Source: Ferruginibacter sp050611725 (GTDB lineage Bacteria > Bacteroidota > Bacteroidia > Chitinophagales > Chitinophagaceae). From it: a stretch of 64,000 bases of DNA. Positions 51,460-59,539 of the stretch are shown here, piece after piece. Within the stretch, counting starts at the first letter, position 1; each line of letters starts with the position of its first letter. The notes beneath the pieces were generated by a model, which was given only the letters and a program-made list of their open reading frames with translations, was not told where the DNA came from and ran no database searches. A program made the translations under genes and the position numbers. Location: contig NZ_JBODJB010000001.1 in NCBI RefSeq assembly GCF_050611725.1, positions 310,001 to 374,000 of the forward strand. The letters run 5' to 3'.

Positions 51460-52320
51460 ATGGCAACAAAAAAGAAAGTGGCTAAACCTGCTGCTAAAAA
51501 ACCAGCTAAACCCATTAAAAAAGCTGTGCCTGTAAAAAAAGTAGCCCCTAAAAAGGCCGCTGCAAAGCCTGCCCCTAAAAAGGTCGCTAAGCCTGCTCCA
51601 AAATCCTCAAAACCTGCGGCAAAAAAGGTTGTAGTTGCTAAAAAAGCAGCTCCTGCAAAAAAAGTCGCTAAACCTGCTCCCAAAAAAGCAGAAGTTAAAA
51701 AAAGCCCTGCCAAAGCTATTATTAAGCCGGCAGCAAAACCTATGACAAAAAACATTGAAACAAAAAAAGCAGTAGAAGTTAAGTCTGCTCCGGTAAAACC
51801 ATCGGTTCCGGTAAAAGCAAAAGACATTAAAGTCCCTGCTCCAAAACCAGTAGTCATTCCAAAAATCTCAACTAAAACCGTGCGTAAGTATCAACCTGAT
51901 TTTACTAAGTCTGTATTAGACAAAACCCCAACCGATCCGGGAGCTCCATCTCAACGTTACAGCGATGGCGAATTAGCCGAATTCAAAGAACTGATTCAAC
52001 GCAAGTTAGAAGCAGCTAAAAAAGAATTGGCTTATTTACATGGCCTTATTACCCGTAAGGATGAAATGGGTGGTGACGATACAGACAATCGTTACATGAC
52101 AATGGAAGACGGAAGTCTGAGCATGGAAAGAGAACAATTAAGTCAGATGGCAAGCCGCCAGATCACTTTTATTGATCATCTTGAAAAAGCTTTAATGCGT
52201 ATCGAGAACAAAACCTATGGTATTTGCAGGGTAACCGGCAAATTAATAGACAAAGCCCGTTTACGTGCTGTACCCCATGCTACACTTAGCATTGAAGCTA
52301 AGATGGGAGCGGTGAAATAA
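51460..52320 (+). CDS. DksA/TraR-like protein with histone-H1-like N-terminal tail
   Basis: A 286-residue fusion. Residues about 1-125 are a lysine-, alanine- and proline-rich tail of the histone H1 type (repeats such as PKKVAKPAPK and KPAAKKP), surely basic and disordered. Residues about 160-286 match the DksA/TraR coiled-coil and tip: RYSDGELAEFKELIQRKLEA, and the C-terminal YGICRVTGKLIDKARLRAVP. DksA binds RNA polymerase and uses a four-cysteine zinc finger. Here only one of the four positions remains Cys (CRVT for CxxC; the second pair reads SIEA). A nucleoid or transcription role is inferred. It starts one base after the ileS stop. Confidence 0.85.
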   Translation: MATKKKVAKPAAKKPAKPIKKAVPVKKVAPKKAAAKPAPKKVAKPAPKSSKPAAKKVVVAKKAAPAKKVAKPAPKKAEVKKSPAKAIIKPAAKPMTKNIETKKAVEVKSAPVKPSVPVKAKDIKVPAPKPVVIPKISTKTVRKYQPDFTKSVLDKTPTDPGAPSQRYSDGELAEFKELIQRKLEAAKKELAYLHGLITRKDEMGGDDTDNRYMTMEDGSLSMEREQLSQMASRQITFIDHLEKALMRIENKTYGICRVTGKLIDKARLRAVPHATLSIEAKMGAVK

Positions 52321-52337
52321 TTAAAACTTAATAATTA

Positions 52338-52374
52338 AAAATGGAGAATTACTTCGGTGGTTCTCCATTTTCTA
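52338..52374 (+). terminator. Terminator after the DksA-like gene
   Basis: An 11-base perfect stem (AAAATGGAGAA at 52338-52348, its complement at 52361-52371) with a 12-base loop containing TTCGG. It is followed by CTATTT, so T-run strength is only moderate. rbfA starts 56 bases later. Confidence 0.75.
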
Positions 52375-52429
52375 TTTACGCAATTAAATGCCCCAAACAG
52401 TTTAACTTTACAAGCACAACTATAATACA

Positions 52430-52798
52430 ATGCAAGCAGAAACCAAACGTCAGAAACAAGTGGCCGGATTGATCAACGAAGAATTGAATGATATTTTTCG
52501 TCGTATGGGTTTAAACATGATGGATGGCGGTATGATATCCATCGCTTCCGTAAAAATCACTCCTGATCTTTTTGAAGCAAAAGTTTACCTGAGCATGTTT
52601 CAAATAAAAGATACGCAGGCCACTCTTCATACCATAGAAGAAAAAAACAAAGAGATCCGTAAGGAGTTAGGCACCAGGGTTCGACATCAATTACGTAGTG
52701 TTCCTATGCTCAAATTTTTTATTGACGATACACTGGATTATGTTTTTAAAATGGAAGAGTTGTTTGATAAAATAAAGAAAGACGAAAATAATAAATAG
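52430..52798 (+). CDS. rbfA: 30S ribosome-binding factor A
   Basis: Helps late 30S maturation and 16S rRNA 5'-end processing. The 122 residues form the small KH-like fold: MQAETKRQKQVAGLINEELNDIF, then ISIASVKITPDLFEAKVYLSMF and LRSVPMLKFFIDDTLDYVFKMEELF. It is followed at once by the CATGG-rich repeat and the LolC-like gene on the same strand. It lies after the DksA-like gene behind a terminator. Confidence 0.93.
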   Translation: MQAETKRQKQVAGLINEELNDIFRRMGLNMMDGGMISIASVKITPDLFEAKVYLSMFQIKDTQATLHTIEEKNKEIRKELGTRVRHQLRSVPMLKFFIDDTLDYVFKMEELFDKIKKDENNK

Positions 52799-52824
52799 AC
52801 CATGGTCCATGGATCATGGACTAT
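52797..52824. repeat. CATGG-word repeat between rbfA and the LolC-like gene
   Basis: Tandem CATGG(T/A) words begin at the rbfA stop and run into the first codons of the next ORF. CATGGATCATGGAC (52808-52821) and CATGGACTAT (52815-52824) match the repeat in gatA exactly. If coding starts at 52831 the element is wholly intergenic. Confidence 0.65.
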
Positions 52825-52830
52825 CTAGAG

Positions 52831-54054
52831 ATGTACCTACGTTTTGCCTGGAGATATTTTAAAGCAAAAAAAAGTGCCAATGCCATCAATATTATTGCAT
52901 GGGTTACAGTTGGTGTAATTGCCTTTGCTACAGCCTGTCAAATTTTAGTATTAAGTGTTTTTAATGGTTTTGAAGATCTTGTAAAATCTTTGTACGCATC
53001 TTTTTATACCGATCTGAAAGTTGTTCCTTCTAAAGGAAAAACTTTTACCATCACTCCTGAACAATTAACCTCCGTAAAAAAACAACAGGGCATTGAAGCC
53101 GTTTCACTAATAGCTGAAGAAAAAGCACTTTTAAAAAATGATGATGGTCAAACCGCTGTTTATTTAAAAGGAGTTGACAATAATTTTTTAAAAGTAAGTG
53201 GTGTACCCGGAAAAATCGTTCAAGGGAAATTTAATATAGGTACTATAGACGATCCCGGACTTATTGTTGGCTATGGCGTACAAAATGCGGCTTTCATAAA
53301 TACGGAAGGCGCTTTCCCTGCATCTAAACCGGTGGTAATTCTGGCAAAAAAAGGAAATGCTGCTTTCTCCGATCCGTTGCAAGCGCTTAGTGAGGGTGTT
53401 ACAACAGCCACTGGTGTATTTGCTATCCAACAAGACTTCGATTCTAAATATGCCATTACTAACATCGATTTTGTAAAACAGCAAATGGCTTTTGAGAAAG
53501 ATGAGTACAGTGCACTTGAGATCAAATCTCTGAATGGTGTCAACCCAAAACTTATTCAACAAAATCTGTCAAAACTGCTGGGAGCTAACTATAAGGTTCA
53601 AACGAAATATGAACAGAATACAAGTCTTTATACAACTTTACGATTAGAAAAATGGTTCATTTATGCGCTGCTTACTTTGATACTGCTGATAGCTGCTTTT
53701 AATATGCTGAGTGCATTGACCATGCTGGTTTTAGAAAAACAAAAAGACATTAATATCTTACAAAGTATGGGTGCCGATAAAAAAATGATCTATAAGATCT
53801 TTCTCAGCGAAGGATTATTATTGGGTATCATTGGAGCTGCTACTGGAATTGTATTAGCTGTGATCATTTGCGCTTTGCAGATGAAATATAAATTAATCTC
53901 CTTGCAGGGCAGTTCTTTTCTAATAGATTATTTCCCGGTGAAACTACAGATAACGGATTTTGCCCTAGTAACGCTCACTGTTTTATTCATTACCTTCTTA
54001 GCATCCTTTTTACCTGCACGTAAAGCAGCCAATCAGGCAATCGAACTCAGATAA
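52831..54054 (+). CDS. ABC-type permease of the LolC/LolE/FtsX family
   Basis: A 407-residue membrane protein of the family that extracts lipoproteins from the inner membrane with LolD. It has one membrane helix at the N-terminus (NIIAWVTVGVIAFATACQI), a large periplasmic loop (about 45-265), and three helices at the C-terminus (YALLTLILLIAAFNML, LLLGIIGAATGIVLAVII, FALVTLTVLFITFLASFL). The conserved start MYLRFAWRYFKAKKSANA fits the ATG at 52831. The in-frame ATG at 52816 would add five residues derived from the CATGG repeat. No lolD is adjacent. It ends before a terminator shared with the convergent transketolase gene. Confidence 0.85.
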   Translation: MYLRFAWRYFKAKKSANAINIIAWVTVGVIAFATACQILVLSVFNGFEDLVKSLYASFYTDLKVVPSKGKTFTITPEQLTSVKKQQGIEAVSLIAEEKALLKNDDGQTAVYLKGVDNNFLKVSGVPGKIVQGKFNIGTIDDPGLIVGYGVQNAAFINTEGAFPASKPVVILAKKGNAAFSDPLQALSEGVTTATGVFAIQQDFDSKYAITNIDFVKQQMAFEKDEYSALEIKSLNGVNPKLIQQNLSKLLGANYKVQTKYEQNTSLYTTLRLEKWFIYALLTLILLIAAFNMLSALTMLVLEKQKDINILQSMGADKKMIYKIFLSEGLLLGIIGAATGIVLAVIICALQMKYKLISLQGSSFLIDYFPVKLQITDFALVTLTVLFITFLASFLPARKAANQAIELR

Positions 54055-54087
54055 AAAAGGGCCTTCACAAAGTGAAAGCCCTTTCAT
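54053..54087. terminator. Bidirectional terminator between the permease and transketolase genes
   Basis: A stem of GGGC/GCCC and TTCAC/GTGAA with one mismatch, bordered by an A-run (54053-54058) and a T-run (54082-54084). It lies between two convergent stops and can serve both. Confidence 0.75.
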
Positions 54088-54118
54088 AAAAATCGTATTG
54101 ATCTTAGAAATCTCTATT

Positions 54119-54955
54119 TTAATAATCACCTAATGTTTCAGGCAGTTGAGCCAATGCCTTGGCCAATTGTTCATCATTCGGTGCAATTCCATGCCATTCG
54201 TGACTACCTTCCATAAAATCTATACCATGTCCCATGCCTGTTTTCATCAAAATAACGATCGGTTTACCTTTCCCCGTCAATGTTTTGGCTTTTTCTAGAG
54301 TAGCTACTACTTCATCCACATCATTTCCTTTTTCAAGATGTACTACTTCCCAGCCAAAAGCTTCAAATTTAGCTGCCAAGTTACCAAGCGCCATCACCTT
54401 ATCGGTTGGGCCATCAATTTGCTGACCATTCCAATCCACCGTAGCAATTAAATTATCTACTTTATGATGAGCAGCAAACATTGCAGCTTCCCAATTCTGA
54501 CCTTCATCCAGTTCTCCATCACCATGCAATGAAAAAACCAAATTTGTGTCGTTATTCAGTTTTTTCGCCAAAGCTGCTCCGGCTGCTACACTTAAACCCT
54601 GTCCTAATGAACCACTAGCCATACGTACTCCCGGTAAGTGCTCATGTGTAGTAGGATGCCCCTGCAAACGACTGTTGATCTTTCTGAAAGTGCTTAATTC
54701 CTGAGTTGGGAAATAGCCGCTACGAGCCAATACACTGTAGAATACCGGTGAAATGTGCCCATTACTTAAGAAAAAAACATCTTCACCTACTCCATCCATG
54801 TTAAAAGATGGATTATGTTTCATTACTTTAAAGTATAAAGCAGTTAAAAAATCTGTACACCCCAATGATCCACCCGGGTGTCCGCTTTGAACCGCATGTA
54901 CCATTCTTACTATATCGCGGCGAATCTGGGTAGCTGTATCTTGTAATTTGCTCAT
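54119..54955 (-). CDS. Transketolase N-terminal subunit
   Basis: A 278-residue protein covering only the thiamine-diphosphate-binding part of transketolase. Visible motifs include MVHAVQSGHPGGSLGCTDF, GSLGQGLSVAAGAA, GDGELDEGQNWEAAMFA and the GMGHGIDFMEG segment. In split transketolases a second gene gives the pyrimidine-binding half. That gene is not next to it: upstream is the divergent WecA-type gene and downstream is a convergent gene. The candidate promoter TAGGTTTG is at 54975-54982. The reaction belongs to the pentose phosphate pathway. Confidence 0.9.
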   Translation of the reverse strand: MSKLQDTATQIRRDIVRMVHAVQSGHPGGSLGCTDFLTALYFKVMKHNPSFNMDGVGEDVFFLSNGHISPVFYSVLARSGYFPTQELSTFRKINSRLQGHPTTHEHLPGVRMASGSLGQGLSVAAGAALAKKLNNDTNLVFSLHGDGELDEGQNWEAAMFAAHHKVDNLIATVDWNGQQIDGPTDKVMALGNLAAKFEAFGWEVVHLEKGNDVDEVVATLEKAKTLTGKGKPIVILMKTGMGHGIDFMEGSHEWHGIAPNDEQLAKALAQLPETLGDY

Positions 54956-54974
54956 TTTTCTTTTATTGTGGGTG

Positions 54975-54982
54975 CAAACCTA
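54975..54982 (-). promoter_or_regulatory. Bacteroidota -7 promoter element for the transketolase subunit
   Basis: TAGGTTTG on the minus strand matches TAnnTTTG, 19 bases before the ATG. Confidence 0.65.
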
Positions 54983-55231
54983 CTTTAAATAGCCGCATTA
55001 ACCAAAGTAAAAACTACATTTTTTGGCAAATAAAGGGCGATTCTCAACATTCTCCTCATTTTCAAGAATAAGTGGTGATATCTGGCGGTTTTCTAAAAAA
55101 TTCGAGTTTAAAATTTTTTTTCCCCATCAATTTTTGCTAAGTTGTGGCTCCAAAACTAACTGTACAAATACCCCTTTCGCAACACGGAAGCTGTATTTGA
55201 ATTTTTGATTACGTTTACAATACCCTTTGGC

Positions 55232-56359
55232 ATGGATCATATTTTGCTTAGTGCTGCATTGGCTTTTTTGATTACATTTTTTGCAATCCCGATAATCATT
55301 CAGGTTGCCCGAGATAAAAAACTTTTTGATGAGCCAGATGAAAGAAAGGTACACAAGGTCGTTATCCCGACTTTAGGTGGCTTGGGTATTTTTGCCGGAT
55401 TTATATTAGCTACTTTAATCGGTGTTCCATCTGCCAGCGGCAGAGAGCTCCAGTTTTTTGCAGCAGCCGCTATTGTTATTTTTTTCCTTGGTATTAAAGA
55501 TGATATCCTTGTATTATCAGCAGCAAAAAAGTTTCTCGGACAGGTAATTGCCTGTGGCATTATTATTTGGTTCGGCAGATTACAGATAAACGATATGCAT
55601 GGTCTATTTGGAATCAATGAAATTCCTCAAACTGCCAGCCTTGCACTTACATTTTTTACTGCTTTAGTAATTACCAATTCGTTTAACCTAATAGACGGGG
55701 TAGATGGTTTGGCAGGAAGCCTGGGACTTTTAACAACACTCGTTTTCGGAACATATTTCTTTTATGTCGGTCAAGGCATGTACGCTGTTATGGCATTTGC
55801 ATTATCCGGAAGTTTGATCGCTTTCTTGATTTATAATTTCTCTCCTGCAAAAATATTCATGGGTGATACCGGTTCACTGCTGATCGGATTAGTGAATTCG
55901 GTGTTGGTGATCAAATTTATTAATGTTGCCGGCAATCCTGCTACAACACTTCACTTCGAAGCTGCTCCTGCAATAGGGTTTGCAATTTTGATTGTGCCTT
56001 TGTTTGATACACTTCGTGTTTTTGGGCTACGTATTTTGGACAGACGCTCTCCTTTTAGTCCGGATAGAACACATGTACACCACTTCTTATTGGATCTTGG
56101 CTTGAATCACAAAAAAATAACTTTTGTTTGCCTAAGTGTAAATATTGGTTTTATAGCAATGGCATTTTTATTGAGAGATCTAGGTACTACTATTGTATTA
56201 AGCATTGTACTGGCAACAGCTGTAGCAATTATCGGGCTGATCTATTACATTCGCAGAAAGCATCTCTCCGGTGCTAATCAGAAAATAAAAAGAGAAGAAG
56301 CTGTTTTAAAACCACGTAAGATCTTTACGCTTGCTTCGGAAGCTGTAGAAGCAGACTAG
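55232..56359 (+). CDS. Undecaprenyl-phosphate sugar-1-phosphate transferase, WecA-like
   Basis: A polytopic membrane enzyme (375 residues from the ATG at 55232) that starts polysaccharide chains by moving a sugar-1-phosphate, usually GlcNAc, to undecaprenyl phosphate. MraY/WecA family motifs are DERKVHKVVIPTLGG, KDDILVLSAAKKF, NSFNLIDGVDGLAGS, FMGDTGSLLIG and the His-rich RTHVHHFLLDLGL. At least nine hydrophobic helices are visible. The frame is open back to a TTG at 55205. The ATG gives a usual start (MDHILLSAALAFLI). No other polysaccharide genes are near, so the product is unknown. Confidence 0.9.
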   Translation: MDHILLSAALAFLITFFAIPIIIQVARDKKLFDEPDERKVHKVVIPTLGGLGIFAGFILATLIGVPSASGRELQFFAAAAIVIFFLGIKDDILVLSAAKKFLGQVIACGIIIWFGRLQINDMHGLFGINEIPQTASLALTFFTALVITNSFNLIDGVDGLAGSLGLLTTLVFGTYFFYVGQGMYAVMAFALSGSLIAFLIYNFSPAKIFMGDTGSLLIGLVNSVLVIKFINVAGNPATTLHFEAAPAIGFAILIVPLFDTLRVFGLRILDRRSPFSPDRTHVHHFLLDLGLNHKKITFVCLSVNIGFIAMAFLLRDLGTTIVLSIVLATAVAIIGLIYYIRRKHLSGANQKIKREEAVLKPRKIFTLASEAVEAD

Positions 56360-56363
56360 CTTT

Positions 56364-56476
56364 ATGTACGATGTTGGATGTACGATTTTCGATTTTTCAA
56401 ACTTTGAAAAGAAAATGAAAATTGTAACACCATTAAGTATAATAAAATCGTAAATCCCAAATCGTACATCGCACAT
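56364..56476. repeat. CGTACATC-word inverted repeat upstream of frr
   Basis: The left part (about 56364-56396) has TGTACGATGTTGGATGTACG and the right part (about 56444-56476) has AATCGTAAATCCC and AATCGTACATCGC, forming an imperfect inverted repeat with a long loop. The right part matches the repeat at 30224-30255. It begins a few bases after the WecA-like stop. Confidence 0.65.
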
Positions 56477-56528
56477 TTATTATACCTCTCTTCAGAAATT
56501 TCCTCCCTCATTGCATCATTCTTTTCTT

Positions 56529-56536
56529 TAGCTTTG
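56529..56536 (+). promoter_or_regulatory. Bacteroidota -7 promoter element for frr
   Basis: TAGCTTTG matches TAnnTTTG, 21 bases before the ATG at 56558. The in-frame TTG at 56534 falls inside this element, so that longer start is rejected. Confidence 0.7.
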
Positions 56537-56557
56537 CAACTAAGTAATTTTAATTGT

Positions 56558-57121
56558 ATGTCAGAAGAATTAGATTTAATAAAGATGGATGCCGAATCAA
56601 CCATGAGAAAGGCAATCAATCACTTAGAGGCTGAACTGGTAAAAATTCGTGCCGGAAAAGCCAACCCCAACATGCTTGATGGAATTGTAGCAGAATATTA
56701 TGGCTCACCTACTCCTTTGGCTCAGATTGCCAATATATCTGTATTAGATGCCCGTACCATTTCGGTACAACCTTGGGAAAAAAATATGCTTCAACCAATC
56801 GAGAGAGCGATCATCGCAGCAAACATTGGCATCAATCCTCAAAACGATGGAAATTTTATACGTCTTTATTTACCACCGTTAACCGAAGAGAGAAGAAAAG
56901 AGCTGGTAAAAAAATGTAACGGTGAAGGTGAGAATGCAAAAGTTTCTATCAGGAATATTCGCAGAGATGCAATTGAGCAAGTAAAAAAACTTCAAAAAGA
57001 CGGACTAAGTGAAGATGCTGCAAAAGATGCAGAGGCAGAAATACAGGAACTTACCAATAAATTTATCAGCTTGGTTGAAAAACACCTCGAAGCGAAGGAT
57101 AAAGAGATCATGGCGGTGTAA
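56558..57121 (+). CDS. frr: Ribosome recycling factor
   Basis: Splits post-termination ribosomes together with EF-G. The 187 residues start MSEELDLIKMDAESTMRKAI and show RAGKANPNMLDGI, the APL-like loop YYGSPTPLAQIANI, the PLTEERRKELVKK helix and a C-terminal helix that closes the three-helix bundle. Length is normal (about 185). It starts after its own promoter. The downstream gap carries a perfect 20-base inverted repeat (57126-57183). Confidence 0.96.
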   Translation: MSEELDLIKMDAESTMRKAINHLEAELVKIRAGKANPNMLDGIVAEYYGSPTPLAQIANISVLDARTISVQPWEKNMLQPIERAIIAANIGINPQNDGNFIRLYLPPLTEERRKELVKKCNGEGENAKVSIRNIRRDAIEQVKKLQKDGLSEDAAKDAEAEIQELTNKFISLVEKHLEAKDKEIMAV

Positions 57122-57125
57122 ACAA

Positions 57126-57183
57126 TTATGAATGATGAATGATAAGTTATGAATGTCTTTAATTTATCATTCATCATTCATAA
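57126..57183. repeat. Perfect inverted repeat after frr (GAATGAT words)
   Basis: Perfect 20-base arms at 57126-57145 and 57164-57183, built from near-tandem ATGAATG/ATGATGA words. It starts four bases after the frr stop and ends 15 bases before the next start codon. The wording is shared with the small repeat at 721-756. Confidence 0.8.
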
Positions 57184-57198
57184 CTCATAATTTTCAAT

Positions 57199-58092
57199 AT
57201 GCCTTTTAAGTTTGATGAAACAACATTAATCCTTCTCACCACTCCTTTATACATTATTGTTATAGGAGCTGAAATGTTGTTTAGCCATCTCCATGTAAAA
57301 AAATATTATAGTCTCAAAGGGGTAATTCAAAACATTTATTTGTCTTTGATCAATGCCGGAATAGACCTTCTTTTCAGGGCTGTATATCTCTTCATCATTC
57401 TTCAATGGTTTTATACCCATGCTATCTATTCGTTTAAACCATTCGGTTGGATATACTGGTTAGTACTGTTTATTTTAGAAGATCTGGCATTTTATATTGA
57501 GCACAGGGTAGATCATTACTGTCGGGTTTTTTGGGCAGTACATGTTACCCATCATTCATCCGAAGAATTCAATTTAACTACCGGTTTCCGGTCATCGGTA
57601 TTTCAACCATTGTATCGTTTCGTGTATTTTATACCGTTAGCATTGCTTGGTTTCAACCCCGTAGATATTGTTTTCATGTATTCGATTACACAGATATACG
57701 GAATACTGGTGCATACACAAGCAATCAAAAAAATGCCGAAATGGTTTGAGATACTTTTTGTAAGCCCAAGTCATCACAGAGTTCATCATGCCAGCAACAT
57801 ATTGTATCTTGACAAGAACATGGGCATGTGCCTGATCATTTGGGATAAAATGTTTGGCACTTTTCAGGAAGAAATTCCTGAAGAACCGGTAAAATACGGA
57901 TTAACAAAATCATTAGACAATCCCTATCACCCATTGAAAATAATTTTCCATGAATGGCAAAGTATTGGAAAAGACCTGCAAAAGAAAACATCCTTCTTTA
58001 CAAAATTGAAATATCTTTTTATGCCACCGGGCTGGAGCCATGATGGAAGCAGTAAAACTGCGAAGGAGCTGAGAGAAGAACTAAAAGCTTAA
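57199..58092 (+). CDS. Sterol desaturase/fatty acid hydroxylase family protein
   Basis: A 297-residue integral membrane di-iron oxygenase. The three histidine clusters of the family are present: HRVDH (with EHRVDHYCRVFWAVH), HVTHHSSEEFN and SPSHHRVHHASN, the usual eight-histidine di-iron site. Membrane helices surround them (LILLTTPLYIIVIGAEMLF, FIPLALLGFNPVDIVFMY). The substrate could be a sphingolipid, fatty acid or carotenoid. Sequence alone does not decide. Its last four bases overlap the convergent EamA gene. It follows frr behind an inverted repeat. Confidence 0.85.
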   Translation: MPFKFDETTLILLTTPLYIIVIGAEMLFSHLHVKKYYSLKGVIQNIYLSLINAGIDLLFRAVYLFIILQWFYTHAIYSFKPFGWIYWLVLFILEDLAFYIEHRVDHYCRVFWAVHVTHHSSEEFNLTTGFRSSVFQPLYRFVYFIPLALLGFNPVDIVFMYSITQIYGILVHTQAIKKMPKWFEILFVSPSHHRVHHASNILYLDKNMGMCLIIWDKMFGTFQEEIPEEPVKYGLTKSLDNPYHPLKIIFHEWQSIGKDLQKKTSFFTKLKYLFMPPGWSHDGSSKTAKELREELKA

Positions 58093-58970
58093 TTTTTTTT
58101 TCTGTTGGTAATATACACACCAATCAACATGACCAATAAACATCCAACCTGCTTTAGTCCGAATTTTTCGCCTGCAATTATTCCCCAAAAAATTGCAACG
58201 AAGGGCATACCATATGTGACCATACTAGCAAAAATACCACCGGCTCTTTTTACCAATACATAGAACAAAGCTGTTGCAATAGCAGTTCCAACAACACCCA
58301 ATATTATTCCTGCTCCTGATGAAATTAGTAGATCATGATTACTAAGCGGTAAAGAAAAATAACCGGTACAAGCCAGTACGATCAAGGCTACGATACCATT
58401 TGAAGCCAATGCTATTGATGCAATTCTCAATGAGCCAATTTCATGTAACTTTTTACCAACAAGGTTCACATTATAACCATACAATACTGTTGCCAATACT
58501 ACAAACAATGCAAAACCTATTTGCTTGTATTGCTGTTGTAAACTTTTATCATCGCTCAGCATTAATAAAACACTTCCCAAAAAAGCAATGCAGATACCAA
58601 TTACTTTATCGGTGGTGGTTTTTGTATTAAAGAACATTACCCCGGTGATCATTACAAATATTGGTGTAAGTGAATTCAGCATCCCGGTTAAAGCACTACC
58701 TATGCCTTCTTCGGCCAAACAAAATAATAATGCAGGAATAAGGTTGCCGATCGTACCACTTATGCAAACGAGGAACAATTTATTACGAGGAACATCTTTT
58801 ATATATTTAATAGCAAGTGGTAGAAAGAATAGCCCTCCCGATGCTATACGCAATGCAGATACCTGAAATGAATTAAGCGTTTGTAATCCGATCTTCATCA
58901 GAATGAAACTGCTGCCCCATACAAAGGACAGAAAAATAAATATCAGCCAGTTAAGAAGGTTTTTACTCAC
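58089..58970 (-). CDS. EamA-family drug/metabolite transporter
   Basis: A 293-residue membrane protein of the DMT superfamily with ten hydrophobic helices and two EamA halves. The first half begins WLIFIFLSFVWGSSFILMKIG. The second begins near IGFALFVVLATVLYGYNVN. It probably exports amino acids or other metabolites. The substrate is not predictable. On the minus strand, CATCTTTG at 58988-58995 is one base off the promoter consensus. It converges with the sterol-desaturase gene with a four-base overlap. Confidence 0.87.
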   Translation of the reverse strand: MSKNLLNWLIFIFLSFVWGSSFILMKIGLQTLNSFQVSALRIASGGLFFLPLAIKYIKDVPRNKLFLVCISGTIGNLIPALLFCLAEEGIGSALTGMLNSLTPIFVMITGVMFFNTKTTTDKVIGICIAFLGSVLLMLSDDKSLQQQYKQIGFALFVVLATVLYGYNVNLVGKKLHEIGSLRIASIALASNGIVALIVLACTGYFSLPLSNHDLLISSGAGIILGVVGTAIATALFYVLVKRAGGIFASMVTYGMPFVAIFWGIIAGEKFGLKQVGCLLVMLIGVYITNRKKN

Positions 58971-59101
58971 ACAAAAAGATTAGTCAGCAAAGATGCATTT
59001 TATCTTCAAAATAATTTTCCTTTTGTGCCGGAGAATTAATTATTTAATTCAAGTAAAAAACATATTTTTATTAACTTTATTTAAAACCAAAACATACTAA
59101 T

Positions 59102-59473
59102 ATGGGACTAGTAAAAGAATTTAAAGAGTTTGTTACAAAGGGCAATGTAGTTGACCTTGCTGTAGCTGTTGTTATCGGCGGGGCCTTCGGTGCCATTGTA
59201 TCATCACTTGTTGACGATGTTATCACTCCGTTGTTGCTTAATCCAGCTTTGAAAGCTGCCAATGCAGAAAATATTGCCCAACTTTCGTGGGGTGCTGTCA
59301 AATATGGAAATTTTCTTGCGGCAATAATTAAATTTCTCGTAATCGCTTTCGTGCTTTTCATTATTGTTAAAGCTATAAACGCAACAAAGAAAAAAGAAGA
59401 AGCTGCACCACCTGCCGGCCCTTCATCTACCGATGCATTATTAATGGAAATCAGAGATGCTTTAAAGAAATAA
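59102..59473 (+). CDS. mscL: Large-conductance mechanosensitive channel
   Basis: Homopentameric channel that opens under membrane tension and releases solutes on osmotic downshock. The 123 residues show the N-terminal amphipathic helix and first membrane helix (FKEFVTKGNVVDLAVAVVIG, GGAFGAIVSSLVDDVITPLL), the short periplasmic loop, the second helix (YGNFLAAIIKFLVIAFVLFIIV) and a charged C-terminal bundle helix. Length is typical for the family. A strong terminator follows at 59495-59524. Confidence 0.95.
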   Translation: MGLVKEFKEFVTKGNVVDLAVAVVIGGAFGAIVSSLVDDVITPLLLNPALKAANAENIAQLSWGAVKYGNFLAAIIKFLVIAFVLFIIVKAINATKKKEEAAPPAGPSSTDALLMEIRDALKK

Positions 59474-59483
59474 AATATATAAT

Positions 59484-59491
59484 TACTTTTG
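59484..59491 (+). promoter_or_regulatory. Possible -7 promoter element upstream of the DUF3078 gene
   Basis: TACTTTTG matches TAnnTTTG, 49 bases before the DUF3078 start. A perfect terminator hairpin begins only four bases after it. If the promoter is real, the transcript would start inside that hairpin. Confidence 0.45.
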
Positions 59492-59494
59492 CAG

Positions 59495-59524
59495 CGGTCT
59501 TGCTTTTAGCAAGACCGTTTTTTT
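59495..59524 (+). terminator. Terminator after mscL
   Basis: A perfect 9-base stem CGGTCTTGC/GCAAGACCG (59495-59503 with 59509-59517), 5-base loop, then seven T. Confidence 0.9.
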
Positions 59525-59539
59525 ATAACAATTATTAAG

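Noticed and set aside
52816..52830. Start of the permease at the upstream ATG
   Set aside because: Its first five codons come from the CATGG repeat and the family start fits the ATG at 52831 better. The choice remains uncertain.
55205..55231. TTG start of the WecA-like gene
   Set aside because: It adds nine residues with no conserved look. The ATG at 55232 gives a usual membrane start.
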